The notes under the pieces: generated by a model
Told to the model about the DNA's origin: nothing
What the model saw: the letters and a program-made list of their open reading frames with translations, nothing else
Database searches by the model: none
Shown here: positions 1-10,300 of the stretch, piece by piece
How positions within the stretch are numbered: the stretch's first letter is position 1
Layout: the number at the start of each line of letters is the position of its first letter
NCBI GenBank assembly: GCA_028583605.1
Contig: CM053325.1
Span: forward strand, 37,623,435-37,687,434
From: Dastarcus helophoroides
Lineage: Eukaryota > Arthropoda > Insecta > Coleoptera > Bothrideridae
Direction of reading: 5' to 3'
Length of the DNA stretch: 64,000 nucleotides
Translations under genes and position numbers: made by a program

Positions 1-330
1 ATTTAAAAAAATTAAATTTATATCCGTTCAACTGTTTTTCTTGCAAAAAAAATGAACAATTTGGAAAAATATTAGGTAGGAATTCCTATAGCTTACCATA
101 ATTATTGGCCTATTACGTCTTAAATTGAACATGGTGTACATAGTATAAGTCAACAAATTCCATGATCATTTTAAAGCTATAAATGCTCATAGTTGATGTA
201 AGTTAGAGTTTAAAATTGCGCCAGGGAATAGGAAAAATTAAAGACAAAATAATGGGGTAAATAGAAACATCAATTAATGCACAGGTAATGAGAGTTTTTG
301 AAAAGTCAAAATTTTTTAAAATTGAAATGC
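1..330. other. AT-rich sequence, nothing recognised
   Basis: No reading frame, repeat or RNA signal could be supported here. The stretch ends where homology to the Penelope-like tail begins. Confidence 0.5.
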
Positions 331-620
331 AGAACTTGTCCCCTGAAACCAAAAAAGTTTAAAAAACACAACAAAGGTTGCTCTAACGCGTTTCGACAGC
401 CAAACTGTCATCTGTCATCTTCAGAGAGAAACTGAAACCTAATCTTAAGAATTACCCTTATATACTAAGAATATTTATTCACTTCGTGCATGATCGGCCG
501 CATCCGAACGCGCATACGCCTCCAATCATACACGTCGTAGTGTCACAATTCCTTATCTATCGACCGTAACTATTTTTAACAAAGATGAATGACCTGAAGG
601 TCCAATGCAACCATTCATAC
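331..620 (-). mobile_element. Penelope-like element, 3' tail in antisense orientation
   Basis: Read on the minus strand, this block matches the 3' part of the copy at 40139-40420: the same end of the coding frame (antisense of the stretch around 'GATGAATGACC'), the same noncoding tail and the same 'CGAAACGCGTTAGAGC' motif at about 381-396. It ends at about 620, where a sense-oriented copy of the same family starts, so the two pieces lie tail-in and head-on. Penelope-like elements are known to insert as inverted or tandem partial copies flanked by pseudo-LTRs, and this arrangement fits that behaviour. The family call rests on the GIY-YIG domain of the adjoining piece. The left edge is estimated from loss of similarity. 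Confidence 0.7.
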
Positions 621-1107
621 GCAAGGTTTGGGTCAAATTTTACGAAAACAGGGCTTTCGGGTTGTTTATACTTCTAACGGCAAATTAAATTCGATTTTGG
701 GTAGTTTAAAGGATAAAGTAGAGCAAACGGATAAGTCCGGTATTTACCAAATTTCATGTAGAAATTGTCCTCAAAAGTATGTCGGGCAAACTAGACGATC
801 TCTTAAAATTCGACTGAAGGAACATTTGGCTCATTTGAGGTACGGAAGAACTGAGAAGTAAGGTGTGGCTCGAGATGCCTTGGAATTAGATCATAGGATA
901 GATAATAATATTAAATTGTTAAGAGTAGTTAATAACAATTTTGTGTTAAATGCATGTGAAAGCTTAGCCATCCATAAGGCTGGAGACAACCTCAACCTTA
1001 TGAATGGTTGCGCTGGGGCTTTAGGCCATTCATCTCTGTTAAAAATAGTTAAGGTCGTAAACGTATTTCCTTTTGTCCGCCAATCACGTTCAACCTTACC
1101 TTGAAAA
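619..1107 (+). pseudogene. Penelope-like retroelement, GIY-YIG endonuclease domain remnant
   Basis: This is the C-terminal part of a Penelope-like polyprotein. In the intact family, reverse transcriptase is followed by a GIY-YIG endonuclease. Visible landmarks are 'SGIYQISC' (the GIY motif with a cysteine pair), 'KYVGQTRRSL' (the YIG motif and following arginines) and 'RLKEHLAH', then a downstream 'ELDHRID' and 'NACESLAIHK' tail block. An in-frame TAA at 859-861 splits the frame directly after the endonuclease core, and the same frame continues to 1104. The reverse transcriptase is missing because the copy starts abruptly at about 619 against an inverted tail. After about 1050 it diverges from the second copy near 40350. 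No intact start is present. It is a dead fragment; the family assignment is strong, any activity unlikely. Confidence 0.82.
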
Positions 1108-1966
1108 TCAGACGCTAACCTGATGTTGCTAAACAAATTAATAAATATTATCTTCATTTCTTCGTAAAGCTTCTGAATTTTTTCTTGAAGTGTTTGTGTG
1201 TAGTGTAAAGTTTATGATAACATGGTGACTTATTTGAGCACATCGAAAAATAATGATCAATGAATGAAACAATGAATCATGAAGGTTTTCATTATTTGGG
1301 GGACTAAAAAATACAGATTGAATCCAAGGTAACCTCTTTTCCGGCGACTTATATGTTTCATTTCAAGAGAACATCGTAAAATCGGCCTGGATGTCAATAA
1401 TGTCCGTTAATGATCCAAGTCGAATGTAAAACTGATTTAAAACTCCAAAGTGGCGGCGCAGCCAGACGAAATCTTGTAAGTCTCGGCCTCCGCAACCGAT
1501 TAATGCATGCAAAACAGACGTGTTAACAAAGTAAAAGCCCACATTCGTTATTTTCCGATGGAGCAAGTCGCACCTCTTGAATTATGATAACGATTTCATT
1601 CAATAAAAGCGGTGGCACGGAAGTTCGGGAACAAGAATAGGAGTGATAAAATAATATTATCTTAACTGAGATGGTTCGTAAGTTGATACAGACGATGGAG
1701 AAGCAATTTAGGAGATTTACATTAAAAGTAAACATATCTATGCACAATCTGTTCCAAATATAGGCCTATCTTTTCCAGTTATTTTGTCGCCTGGGAGTTT
1801 CTTCTAATCCACTAGATCCCAATCAAGTCTTTTGCTAAAGAATGACCGAAAGAGAAAATTTTAATAAATTTACATTTGGTCCCTTTGAAATAAATTAAAA
1901 ATTAACTTAGGACCTAAAGACTTGAGTTGATGCAGAAAACTAACCAAATGACAAAATGTAAGTATA
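1108..1966. other. Unassigned AT-rich sequence
   Basis: Nothing recognisable. The short open frames on the minus strand (about 60-75 codons) show no domain or codon signature. Confidence 0.4.
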
Positions 1967-4058
1967 CAGGGTGTCCACCTAGTGTGGAAGAGTAAGATAT
2001 CTCAACAGTGAATGAAGTTACAAAAAACTTTTAAAAGGCAATTCCTTCTTTTAACCAAATCTCTACAAAATTAAATTTCCCTGTGAAGATAACAACTTAA
2101 ATAGTAACAAATATTTTTATTGCATATTCTGATTTCCCGTAAAAATGAAAGTTATGTTGTGAAAAAAAGTTTTTTAAATTTCTAATATTTTTTGAGTTAT
2201 TCAGATATTTGTGCAAACACAGCAATTTTCTGCGTAGTGTAAAATGATCTATTACGGCTAGAAAGAACCCGATGAATAAATGATTTTTTTTGGAATTACT
2301 AACAAATAAGTGCTTAATTAAATCTTGTATTTAAATTTTTTAAATATGATTCAGGATGATCAAAAAATTAATTCGCTTTTAGAGAACTTTGAATGACCAA
2401 ATCTCTTTTATCTCAAAAAGAACACCCCTTATTACCTTTAATCGTTAAATCGGCCTCTTAATGTTCTACAACTTTTATTTCATCCTTTCTATGCCAAAAA
2501 TAAAGGGTCATCAAAATACTCTCATCTCTTTTGATCAAACGATAAAATTTATCAACTTCCAAAATCATATCGGTAAAGAAGGCTTTGCAGCGAATATTTT
2601 GTACAAAATTGGTAATTTAGTCACCAGCAAGACTTATTATTTCTCGATTCCTTTCTATTGAAGTTTATCAAAGAGGACGTTTATAGGCTATAAAAAGCCC
2701 CAAGAGGTATTGAAAATGGGTGAAAATGAAAATCAGAAACGATCTAAGTAACTTGGGCAATACTCACAAATGTCTTCAAATTATTTCACAATAGGATTCA
2801 AAAATGCAAGGAAAACGAAAGATATTTCATTATGTGGCTTTAAATTTACTTTTTTTTTGTAATGCATGTAACATTTATAACATTTTACTTAAAAATTTAT
2901 ATTAAAAATTACAAATACTTATTACAAGGAGCTGGAGTGTTTGTTTATTAGGTATTTAAAATAATAACAGGTACACACACGCGCGCACGTGAAAGATTTA
3001 TTTTATCATTTTCGATAATAATTATTATCTTGAATTATTTATCTATTATCTGGTAGAACATTCTGCATTGTCTTTGCATTTATGAGCAATACACTTTATG
3101 GAAAATACTGTTCTTCTGCGGATAATGTACTTTAGAATTTTCGCATTTTGATATTTTTGTTTAAAATCAATTAAAATAAATTTTGTAATGGATAGGTTGT
3201 TAAAAATGATTACCCAAATATTTTTATTTAATATCTGATAAAAAAGACAAGCAAGAATTTAACAGAATCCCTGGGCAAAGCCTGCTTGCAGAAATTTTAG
3301 TTGGAGCTGATGAATTTTTTCAACTAAAATTTAATAATGAATAGGCCGTTATAAATGATTAACCAAGAATTTTTCATTGATATTTGGTAATTAAGACAAG
3401 TAGCAGTTTAATAGAATCTTTGGGCAGAGCCTGCTTGTCGAAACTTTAGTTGCAGTTGATGAATTTTATCATCTAATCAAGAAAAGTAATAATATCTCGA
3501 TAAGCAGTAATTTTTTGCGTAGAGCCTATTTCATAAAAGTTGTAAATAACTAAGAGACCTATCTAACCACTAAAAAAATAATGGGGGTTCCATTTAAAAT
3601 AAGCGAGTTTTGCCCATTCAAAATGCTCTAAAAGCAAATTACCCTTTTGATCACCCTGTATAATATTTGATAAACCTAAATACGGGATTTAGTTAAGCAC
3701 TGTAAATAATTCTTAAAGAAATATTTATTCATAATGTTCTTTCTAGCCGTAATATATCTTTTTACCCAATACAGAAAATTTCTGTTTTTGCACAAACATC
3801 TGAATAACATTTCAAATTAGAAAAACTTTGTTTTACAAAATAACTTTTTTTACGGCAAATCAGAAAACGCAATAATAAATATGGGTTGCTATTTAAAAAA
3901 TGAAGTTGGTATCTGTACAAAGAAATTTGAACACCCTGTATACTCTACTATATTTTAATTTTGTTTAGCTTTGGTAAAAAAAACTACCTTTTAAAAGTTT
4001 TCCGTAACTTCAGTCACTACTAAGATATCATACTATTCCGCACTAGGTGGACACCCTG
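1967..4058. mobile_element. 2.1-kb element with about 450-bp inverted repeats and TA target
   Basis: The ends are 'CAGGGTGTCCACCTAGTG' at 1967 and its near-exact inverse at 4058, each next to a TA dinucleotide (1965-1966 and 4059-4060), as expected for a TA target duplication. The inverted similarity continues inward with substitutions and small indels for roughly 450 bases: about 1967-2420 pairs with about 3590-4058. Shared blocks include 'TACGGCTAGAAAGAAC' on both arms. The centre has no transposase frame but holds a two-copy 149-bp direct repeat. The right arm contains two further 'CACCCTGTA' motifs (near 3653 and 3933), so the terminus itself seems to have been reused inside. It looks like a non-autonomous foldback-type DNA transposon of a TA-targeting group; I cannot assign a superfamily. 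Confidence 0.75.
3187..3485. repeat. Two-copy direct repeat, period 149 bp
   Basis: 'AATGGATAGG' at 3187 recurs as 'AATGAATAGG' at 3336, and the following blocks (AAGACAAG, the GGGCA(A/G)AGCCTGCTTG motif, TTTTAGTTG, then GATGAATTTT) repeat in the same order. The copies differ at many positions. The repeat lies at the centre of the 1967-4058 element. Confidence 0.7.
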
Positions 4059-4060
4059 TA

Positions 4061-6283
4061 AATGGAATTTTTTTGAGTGCCGTGAGATTGCGTTTGCCAA
4101 TCCTATGATCGAGAATATCAGTTCGATTGATGAAATCATATCGCACTTTTTTTTTACTTCGATGAATTGAACAAATCTGATTTCGTGTTATTAATTTACG
4201 ATGTGCATACGAATATTCAATATGCTTGAGGTGTAGTCAAATAAAATGCCATTTGCGAGCTATTTACTGTGAATCGCAGAAACTAATTTATGTAAATTTA
4301 GCTTAACAATACAAATATCTATCGATATTTACATTTCCACTTTGGCAAGTCTGATTTAGTTCAAATAGCTTACTGTGACTCGAACAAGGACTAGAAAACC
4401 TTGAAGTCATTAAATATTTACTGTACATCTCGACCTGGTAAGTGATATTTCAAAGAAATTACAACTGGGCCGAAATGGGTACCGAACTGACGATATCTTA
4501 GTAAAATATGTTTACATATCCAATGGATCGTACTTTGGGTATTAAATTACGTTACCGCCGAAATGTATATTTGTTTTCGAAAGTGACAAAGAAAAATTTG
4601 TAATTGTGCCGCTAGTGAATCGTTTCAGTAGAAGGTTAACCCGTTTTAATGAAAACGATAAAAAATATGTAAATTTATATACAGGTTGTAATAAAACTGG
4701 TGGTCTAAACAATCTTTCAGGGAACTAAAAATATAATGAGGCATAACTGTACTATTAACTATAAATAATAGCAAAACATAGTTAAGTGTTGCACACTTAT
4801 AAATAATTGGCAGATTTTACGGTGCTGTATTTTGCATATTAAACTTAATGTTGCAACTTAGATATTTTTGCTTCTTATGCATATCATAAAACAACGTTAA
4901 TTTACAGATGATGATGCGATCGTAAAACAATACTCTAATTTACTTTCATTTAAAACAAATATCAGCTTTACTCATGAGCACACATCCGTGAGATTGTTAA
5001 ACATTTGAAGGTGCAACTTTTAACGTGATGTGATATATTTGCAAATGTTACTTGCACACTGCATCACTCTTTTAAAAGTAATATAAATTATTAGTTTCAG
5101 ACTTACGTTACATGCAATATTCATCAAGGAGCAAATTTATACCACTTAGTATTTAGATGTTTAATGGCCTTTGGAGACCTTCAAATAATCATTACGTGTG
5201 TTGACTTTTGCCACTTAAGGACTCTTCAAAGATATAATGTTATAAAGCTGCAACAAATAAACTTCTCATCAGGCATTTGTGTGCAAGATTCATTTATATC
5301 CCTTTTACATTTTCTATTGTCATGTCAGTTGTTGTATACGTATATGACCAAAATCTACTGTGAAAGCCATCTCATTCGTAAAAAAAGCCTAACTTAATTT
5401 AGTAGAAAGGTCCAAGACCATATTAGTCGTAAATTTAATTATTCAAAAACTTTGGAAGTAGGCAAAATTGACAAAAAATAAGGGAAAAGAAAGATTTGTT
5501 GTCGTTTCTTTTGTGACTTTCTTCGAAAAAAAGCAGTTCTGATATTGTTTCATTTTTTTTAAATTAGGGGAAAATGGTAGTTTTTTGGCAAAATACTTGC
5601 ATAGCTATCAATTACTACCATGAATTATTTCAGACTTTTTTTGCTACATTTTTCGCCAATTGATTGGAAAATAAATTTTTGCGCATTTTCTATCCTAATT
5701 TTAAAACCTGGTGGCATAAATAAAATAGTCCTGAAGTAGCAATGTATACATTTTTGTATGATACCTTAGTTGACCATCTAAATTTTGATCCCCATTTTCA
5801 ACGACATAACAAAAAACATATTTACTATTTCCAATATTCTTTCGCCTAGAATACGAATTTAGTTAGCACAAGTTTTTGCTGTTAAAGTAACAAGATTAAC
5901 ATTAAAGATCTAAATTCGCAACCTTAACGTGGAGACTCCTATGAGCGATGAGGAGAGGAACTTGGTGTCTTATTTATTTCTTTTAAACAACATCATCCAG
6001 GTCAACCTTATCATCATAATTAGATCACGTTAATGCACAAAATTACCTTTATTCAAGCCCTCAACTAGTGGCCTTTTCCTTTCAAATACATATTAATATG
6101 TTATATTTTAAAAACTTCTAGCTTCAGAATAAAACTCTGATTAAAAACTATCTATAACATTTTAATTTTATTATACCGTTTACTTGTAGTGGGATCACAA
6201 ATTTTAAATTTTTATATAGTCCATCACTAATTTTTAAAGTGAAAACTTCTTTAGGCGCCTTAAGCGACTAAAGATAGGGGATA
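4061..6283. other. Unassigned AT-rich sequence
   Basis: No supported gene or repeat. A 77-codon open frame at 5164-5397 has no recognisable domain and is of the length expected by chance. Confidence 0.4.
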
Positions 6284-6337
6284 AACGCGAAACGAAAAAA
6301 TTTACTATATATGTAATACATATATAACTTTCGCGTT
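6284..6337. other. Perfect-ended inverted repeat (hairpin)
   Basis: 'AACGCGAAA' at 6284-6292 is exactly complementary to 'TTTCGCGTT' at 6329-6337. Between them lies a second palindromic block ('TATATATG' followed by 'CATATATA'). The outer stem is GC-containing in an AT-rich setting. Its role is unknown; it could be a cruciform-forming relic of an insertion or a regulatory site. Confidence 0.5.
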
Positions 6338-6433
6338 ACCAAAAAACGCAATTTGAACTACTAAGTCGATTGTTCTGCCACTTGCGGCACTCCAGATATT
6401 TAATGACAATTCTTTAAACCTTTCCAACACTCC

Positions 6434-6680
6434 AATAATCCGACATCCGGCATCCGAATAATCCGACACCGGCTAATTCGACACCGGCTAATCCGGCACC
6501 CTCTAATTCAGTATTCTCTAATCCGGCTAATCAGGTACCCTCTAATTCAATGCCGGCTAACCTAGCACCGGATAATCCGACACGGATGATACGGCCCCTG
6601 ATAATCCGATACCGGATAATCCGACAACTAGATAATCCAACACCCGGCTAATCCAACAACCGCCTAATCCGAAAAATTAG
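6434..6680. repeat. Minisatellite of about 15-bp 'GGCTAATCCGACACC' units
   Basis: About sixteen imperfect tandem units of the form 'ATAATCCGACACCGG' or 'GGCTAATCCGACACC' run head to tail. Units vary in length (13-17 bp) and in single bases. The array is markedly richer in GC than its surroundings and stops within two bases of the left end of the TA-flanked miniature element at 6683. Confidence 0.85.
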
Positions 6681-6682
6681 TA

Positions 6683-7451
6683 GGGGAGACTGGGGTATTC
6701 TGGACCACGGGAAATTGCGGACCAGCTTCTTGTTTTTTTCTTTAGTAGTTGCCGACAGCTACAAATAATTGTTGCCAATTTGCTTCATGTTAAGATCATT
6801 TTCCCTTCAGTACTCGACTTGTGTACACGAACCGTTACCTCGCTTCGATAGTAAATAAAAATGTGATACTTTGATTTTTTTACTTTGAATTTACTCTAAT
6901 TTGACACAAACATGAAGTTTTGCATGAAGTTTTTATTGTGTTACTCATATGTTGCCATATTGTAAAAAAAGACACTTGGCGAATTACGGACCACTTTTGT
7001 CATGGAATTCTTTATATTTCACTAGCTAACTTCGTGTATTAGATGCATATAAGTGATTATTCATGCAAATTTTCAGCACAGCATTATTTTTCGGCAATAT
7101 CTAATAGTTTTTTGGTACCATAATAATTTCGTTTCGAACTAACCTTGTTTCCCTTTCATAATAAATCTTCTACCTTTTTGAATCAAAACTAAAAAGGTTT
7201 TTTTATCAAATTTTTCTATTTTTAACCAATTTCCAAAGTAGTCCTTAGTTCCCCGACATTTTTCAGAATCGCAACACTGCAATTGCAACTAATATAAGTT
7301 GTATAATTTAATACAATTCGACTAAAATGCTGCCACTCAAAGAGAGATTATTAGTTACACTACAAATTCAAACATTTAATTTAAAAAAAAAATATTTTTT
7401 GCATGTTTTTAGTCAAAATAAAAAGGCGGTTCACAATACCCCAATCTTCCC
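6683..7451. mobile_element. TA-flanked miniature inverted-repeat element
   Basis: The left end 'GGGGAGACTGGGGTATTC' is matched in inverse by 'CAATACCCCAATCTTCCC' ending at 7451; both are flanked by TA (6681-6682 and 7452-7453). Internally a 'GGACCAC' motif recurs near the left end (about 6703 and 6987), like subterminal repeats of pogo/Tigger elements. The terminus resembles that of the larger pogo-like element at 49508 (GGGTGAAGTGGGG). There is no transposase frame. I infer a non-autonomous pogo/Tc1-type element that depends on another copy for movement. Confidence 0.68.
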
Positions 7452-7453
7452 TA

Positions 7454-8340
7454 CATTGAAATATTATATGTATTACAGACTTAGGTGCTTCATTCTTGTC
7501 GAGAGAAAAAGATGGTTTACTGAGGCGCCTAGTGCCGAGATGAACCATTTTTCTAAACAGGAATGAACTTTTCACCTCTTAAATGCTAGAGAAGATTTTT
7601 GTAGCAAATATAATTACGTGAGAAATTATCAAAGTCAGATATCTCTCTAATCGCGCCACGGATTAAAAACTGTCAAGTGGACATTTTAAAAGTGGCACTA
7701 AGAAATTTAAATTAGTGGTATTTTTAATAAATATTCAGCAAAAAAGTGTTTTCGAAGACAATGACCGATTCAGAATAAATTATTTGTACTTCTCCTTAGC
7801 TAAGAGAAACCGCTGAAGGTTTGGAAAAAGATTTTTTTCAAACAAACATTTTAGTTATTCAATTAATGTTAAATATCCCTTTCCGCGTGGCAGTATAAAA
7901 TGTCTTTGTGTCAAAGTTTATTTCAGTTTGAAATGTCAACTTTACATCTATGACTGTAAAACATATTTTTTTAAATATCGTGAAATTTGTTGTATCATAG
8001 TTTTAAGTTTTCGCTTTGTCGGAGTTTCCGTAACTGCCCCATTTTTTTAATGGAACACATTACACGAGCCGAATGGCTATAATTGCCACCCCAGTAAAAA
8101 TAAAAAACATTTTATCCACTTGTTTCATTTATTTTTTAATTTTTGCTATCAAGGCCTGCCGCGTGCCCATCAGCCTTTATGCAAACTTGAAAATAACGCC
8201 CCTTTTAACTTTAATTAAAAGTTACATTTTCCATAAATACTTAAAATTACAAACCCCCCCAAAAAAAATAAAAAGTTGCTGCAAGCTTACAATGACAAGT
8301 TTAAGAAAGTCAACATTCAAAAACAATTCGAAATTTTAAA
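7454..8340. other. Unassigned AT-rich sequence
   Basis: No supported feature. An 88-codon frame at 8073-8339 is lysine-rich and low in complexity, and has no recognisable domain. Confidence 0.4.
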
Positions 8341-9500
8341 AAAATGTCAAATTTCAAAGTTTAAAAATTTTTTGTTTAAACCGTAAATTTCAAGTTGATA
8401 TTTTTAGAAGTATTTAATGTTTTTATTAAAATTTGGATTTTTGACATTTTTGTTATATTTTCAAGATTTATAAATAAATGTTTTAAATATTAACTAAAGA
8501 AATAAAGATTAAAATAAAAACATATTACATTTTAAAATGTCTAATTTCGATTAAAATTAATTTTTCTTTCAAAACTTATACTTTTTTCTTAAGACTTAAC
8601 ATTTAACATATTCAAGATTTTACAAATTCTTCTTTTCAAATCAAATAATTCGATTTTATATCGAACTTTCATTTTTCCTAATTAAATTCGTAATTACGCG
8701 ATTAATGGTTGGAAGCTTTTTTTTTTCACACAATAATCCTTTTTCTTCATTCCTTTTGACGTAATTAATTTCTCAGTTACACAGAAATCTGTAAGTCTAA
8801 GAAAAGAAAGAAATAAAATTAAATATTAATTTCGAAATATTTGTACCTTAAAGTCAAATGGTCAAATATAGTTAGAAAAAAAAAGCAAAATTTTTAAAAA
8901 GTTGACATTTAAAAAAAAATTGAGATTTGAACTAACTGCGAAATTAAAAAAACAAACACAAAAATTTTTAAAAACGTATTGTAAATTGCAAATATATGTA
9001 TTCTAATTTTGAAAGAATGTTCAAACAAATATTTAAAAAAAGCCAAAATAATAAAAAGTTAAAATTTTAAACAAAAAATTTTGAAAAAGATTGATAATTT
9101 TCAAAAAAAATTTGAAAAAATGTAGAAATCTTGAAAGTCAAGAAGTCGCAATTTCAATAAAAATGCAGAGATTGCAAAAAAAAGTATTCGAAAATTTGAA
9201 TAATAGTCAAAAACAGCCAAAAATTTTTAAAAAAATTACGTTTTTAAACAAAGAAATGTTCAAAATTTTTATTTTGGGGAAAGTAAAAATTTTAAAATAA
9301 TTGATTGTTTGCAAAATGGGAAGACATTCTGAAAATAGTTGTAATTGAAAAAAATTAAAGTCATTAGGTAATATGATATAATTTTTAAAAAGTGGTTATT
9401 TAAAAAAAAAAGTCGTAAACAGTCGAAATCTTGAAAAAAATTTATATTTCAAAAGGCAAAATTTTGAAAACGATTCAATTTTTTGAAAAAGACGTGGGAA
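8341..9500. repeat. A-rich degenerate array (AAATTTTGAAAAAG family)
   Basis: Loosely periodic blocks of the type 'AAAATTTTGAAAAAG' and 'GTCGAAATCTTGAAAAA', spaced roughly 25-35 bases, on the A-rich strand. This is the inverse orientation of the T-rich arrays at 10301, 24800, 36557, 43600 and 54300. There is no gene. Confidence 0.6.
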
Positions 9501-10300
9501 TTCTCGAAGAGAACCATCCTGAGAGAAGCTATCTGAAACTAATCACTCAACTACGATAAATTACACGACATAAAATGCGGATACAAATTTCAGCTAGTAT
9601 CTGTCTGACATATACCTCAGAAGTTGTAGTCGTCTACTTTCTCTTGAGATATGTCATGCAATTAACCATTGTATATCACCTATAATATTGAGATACTATT
9701 CCATATAAGTAATTTGCAAAGTTATTGAAACAATTTTTTTTTATATCGACCCTTTATCTCAGCTAGAAGTGTCAACAATTTTATTCAACTACGTCCTAGG
9801 GTAAACGGGCAAGAAAATTTAGTCTCAGATACCTAAGATTTCTATCGTGAAATAAGTCTCTAAACTAAACGCACCCTAAGTTTGACTTCGATAAAAACAA
9901 TCCTTAAATTATGAAATTTTAAGAAATCAGCTTGTTTTTTTTATAGAATGAACGAGTCAGTTGAAGATATTTTTTTAACTTCAAATCCTTAGGCCAAATT
10001 TTCATCTCTAAATTTAGATATGTTGTTCTAAGCTTTCAAATTTTTGGAAAAAATTGAAATTTCTAAATTATTATAAAATATTTTATTTGGACATAACCGT
10101 TAAAATTTGCGAGTCCACTATTTTATTTTATTACTCATATTTTATTAAATATTTTCAATTTCAAGTCAACATTTTAGGGAAAAAGAGGCAACAATAATTG
10201 CAAATTTAAAGTTGATATTGATAATTCATAGATAAAAAATACCAAATTTATTTTAAAAAAATGGTGTTCAAAATAGTAAGTTGAACTGCTTTTCTCAAAA
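9501..10300. other. Unassigned sequence between A- and T-rich arrays
   Basis: Somewhat more complex sequence (about 9500-9900), then AT-rich. No frame, repeat end or RNA motif found. Confidence 0.4.

Noticed and set aside
891..1157. 88-codon minus-strand frame
   Set aside because: It is antisense to the Penelope-like pseudogene at 619-1107.
2971..2992. Alternating purine-pyrimidine tract (ACACACACGCGCGCACGTG) as possible Z-DNA site
   Set aside because: Too short to distinguish from a chance microsatellite; nothing nearby supports a role.
3301..3345. A second CTGATGA (at about 3307) considered as a hammerhead core
   Set aside because: No CGAAAC or stem II complement follows; it is part of the 149-bp direct repeat, whose other copy reads TTGATGA.
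5164..5397. 77-codon plus-strand frame
   Set aside because: No recognisable domain, and the length is unremarkable for AT-rich noncoding DNA.
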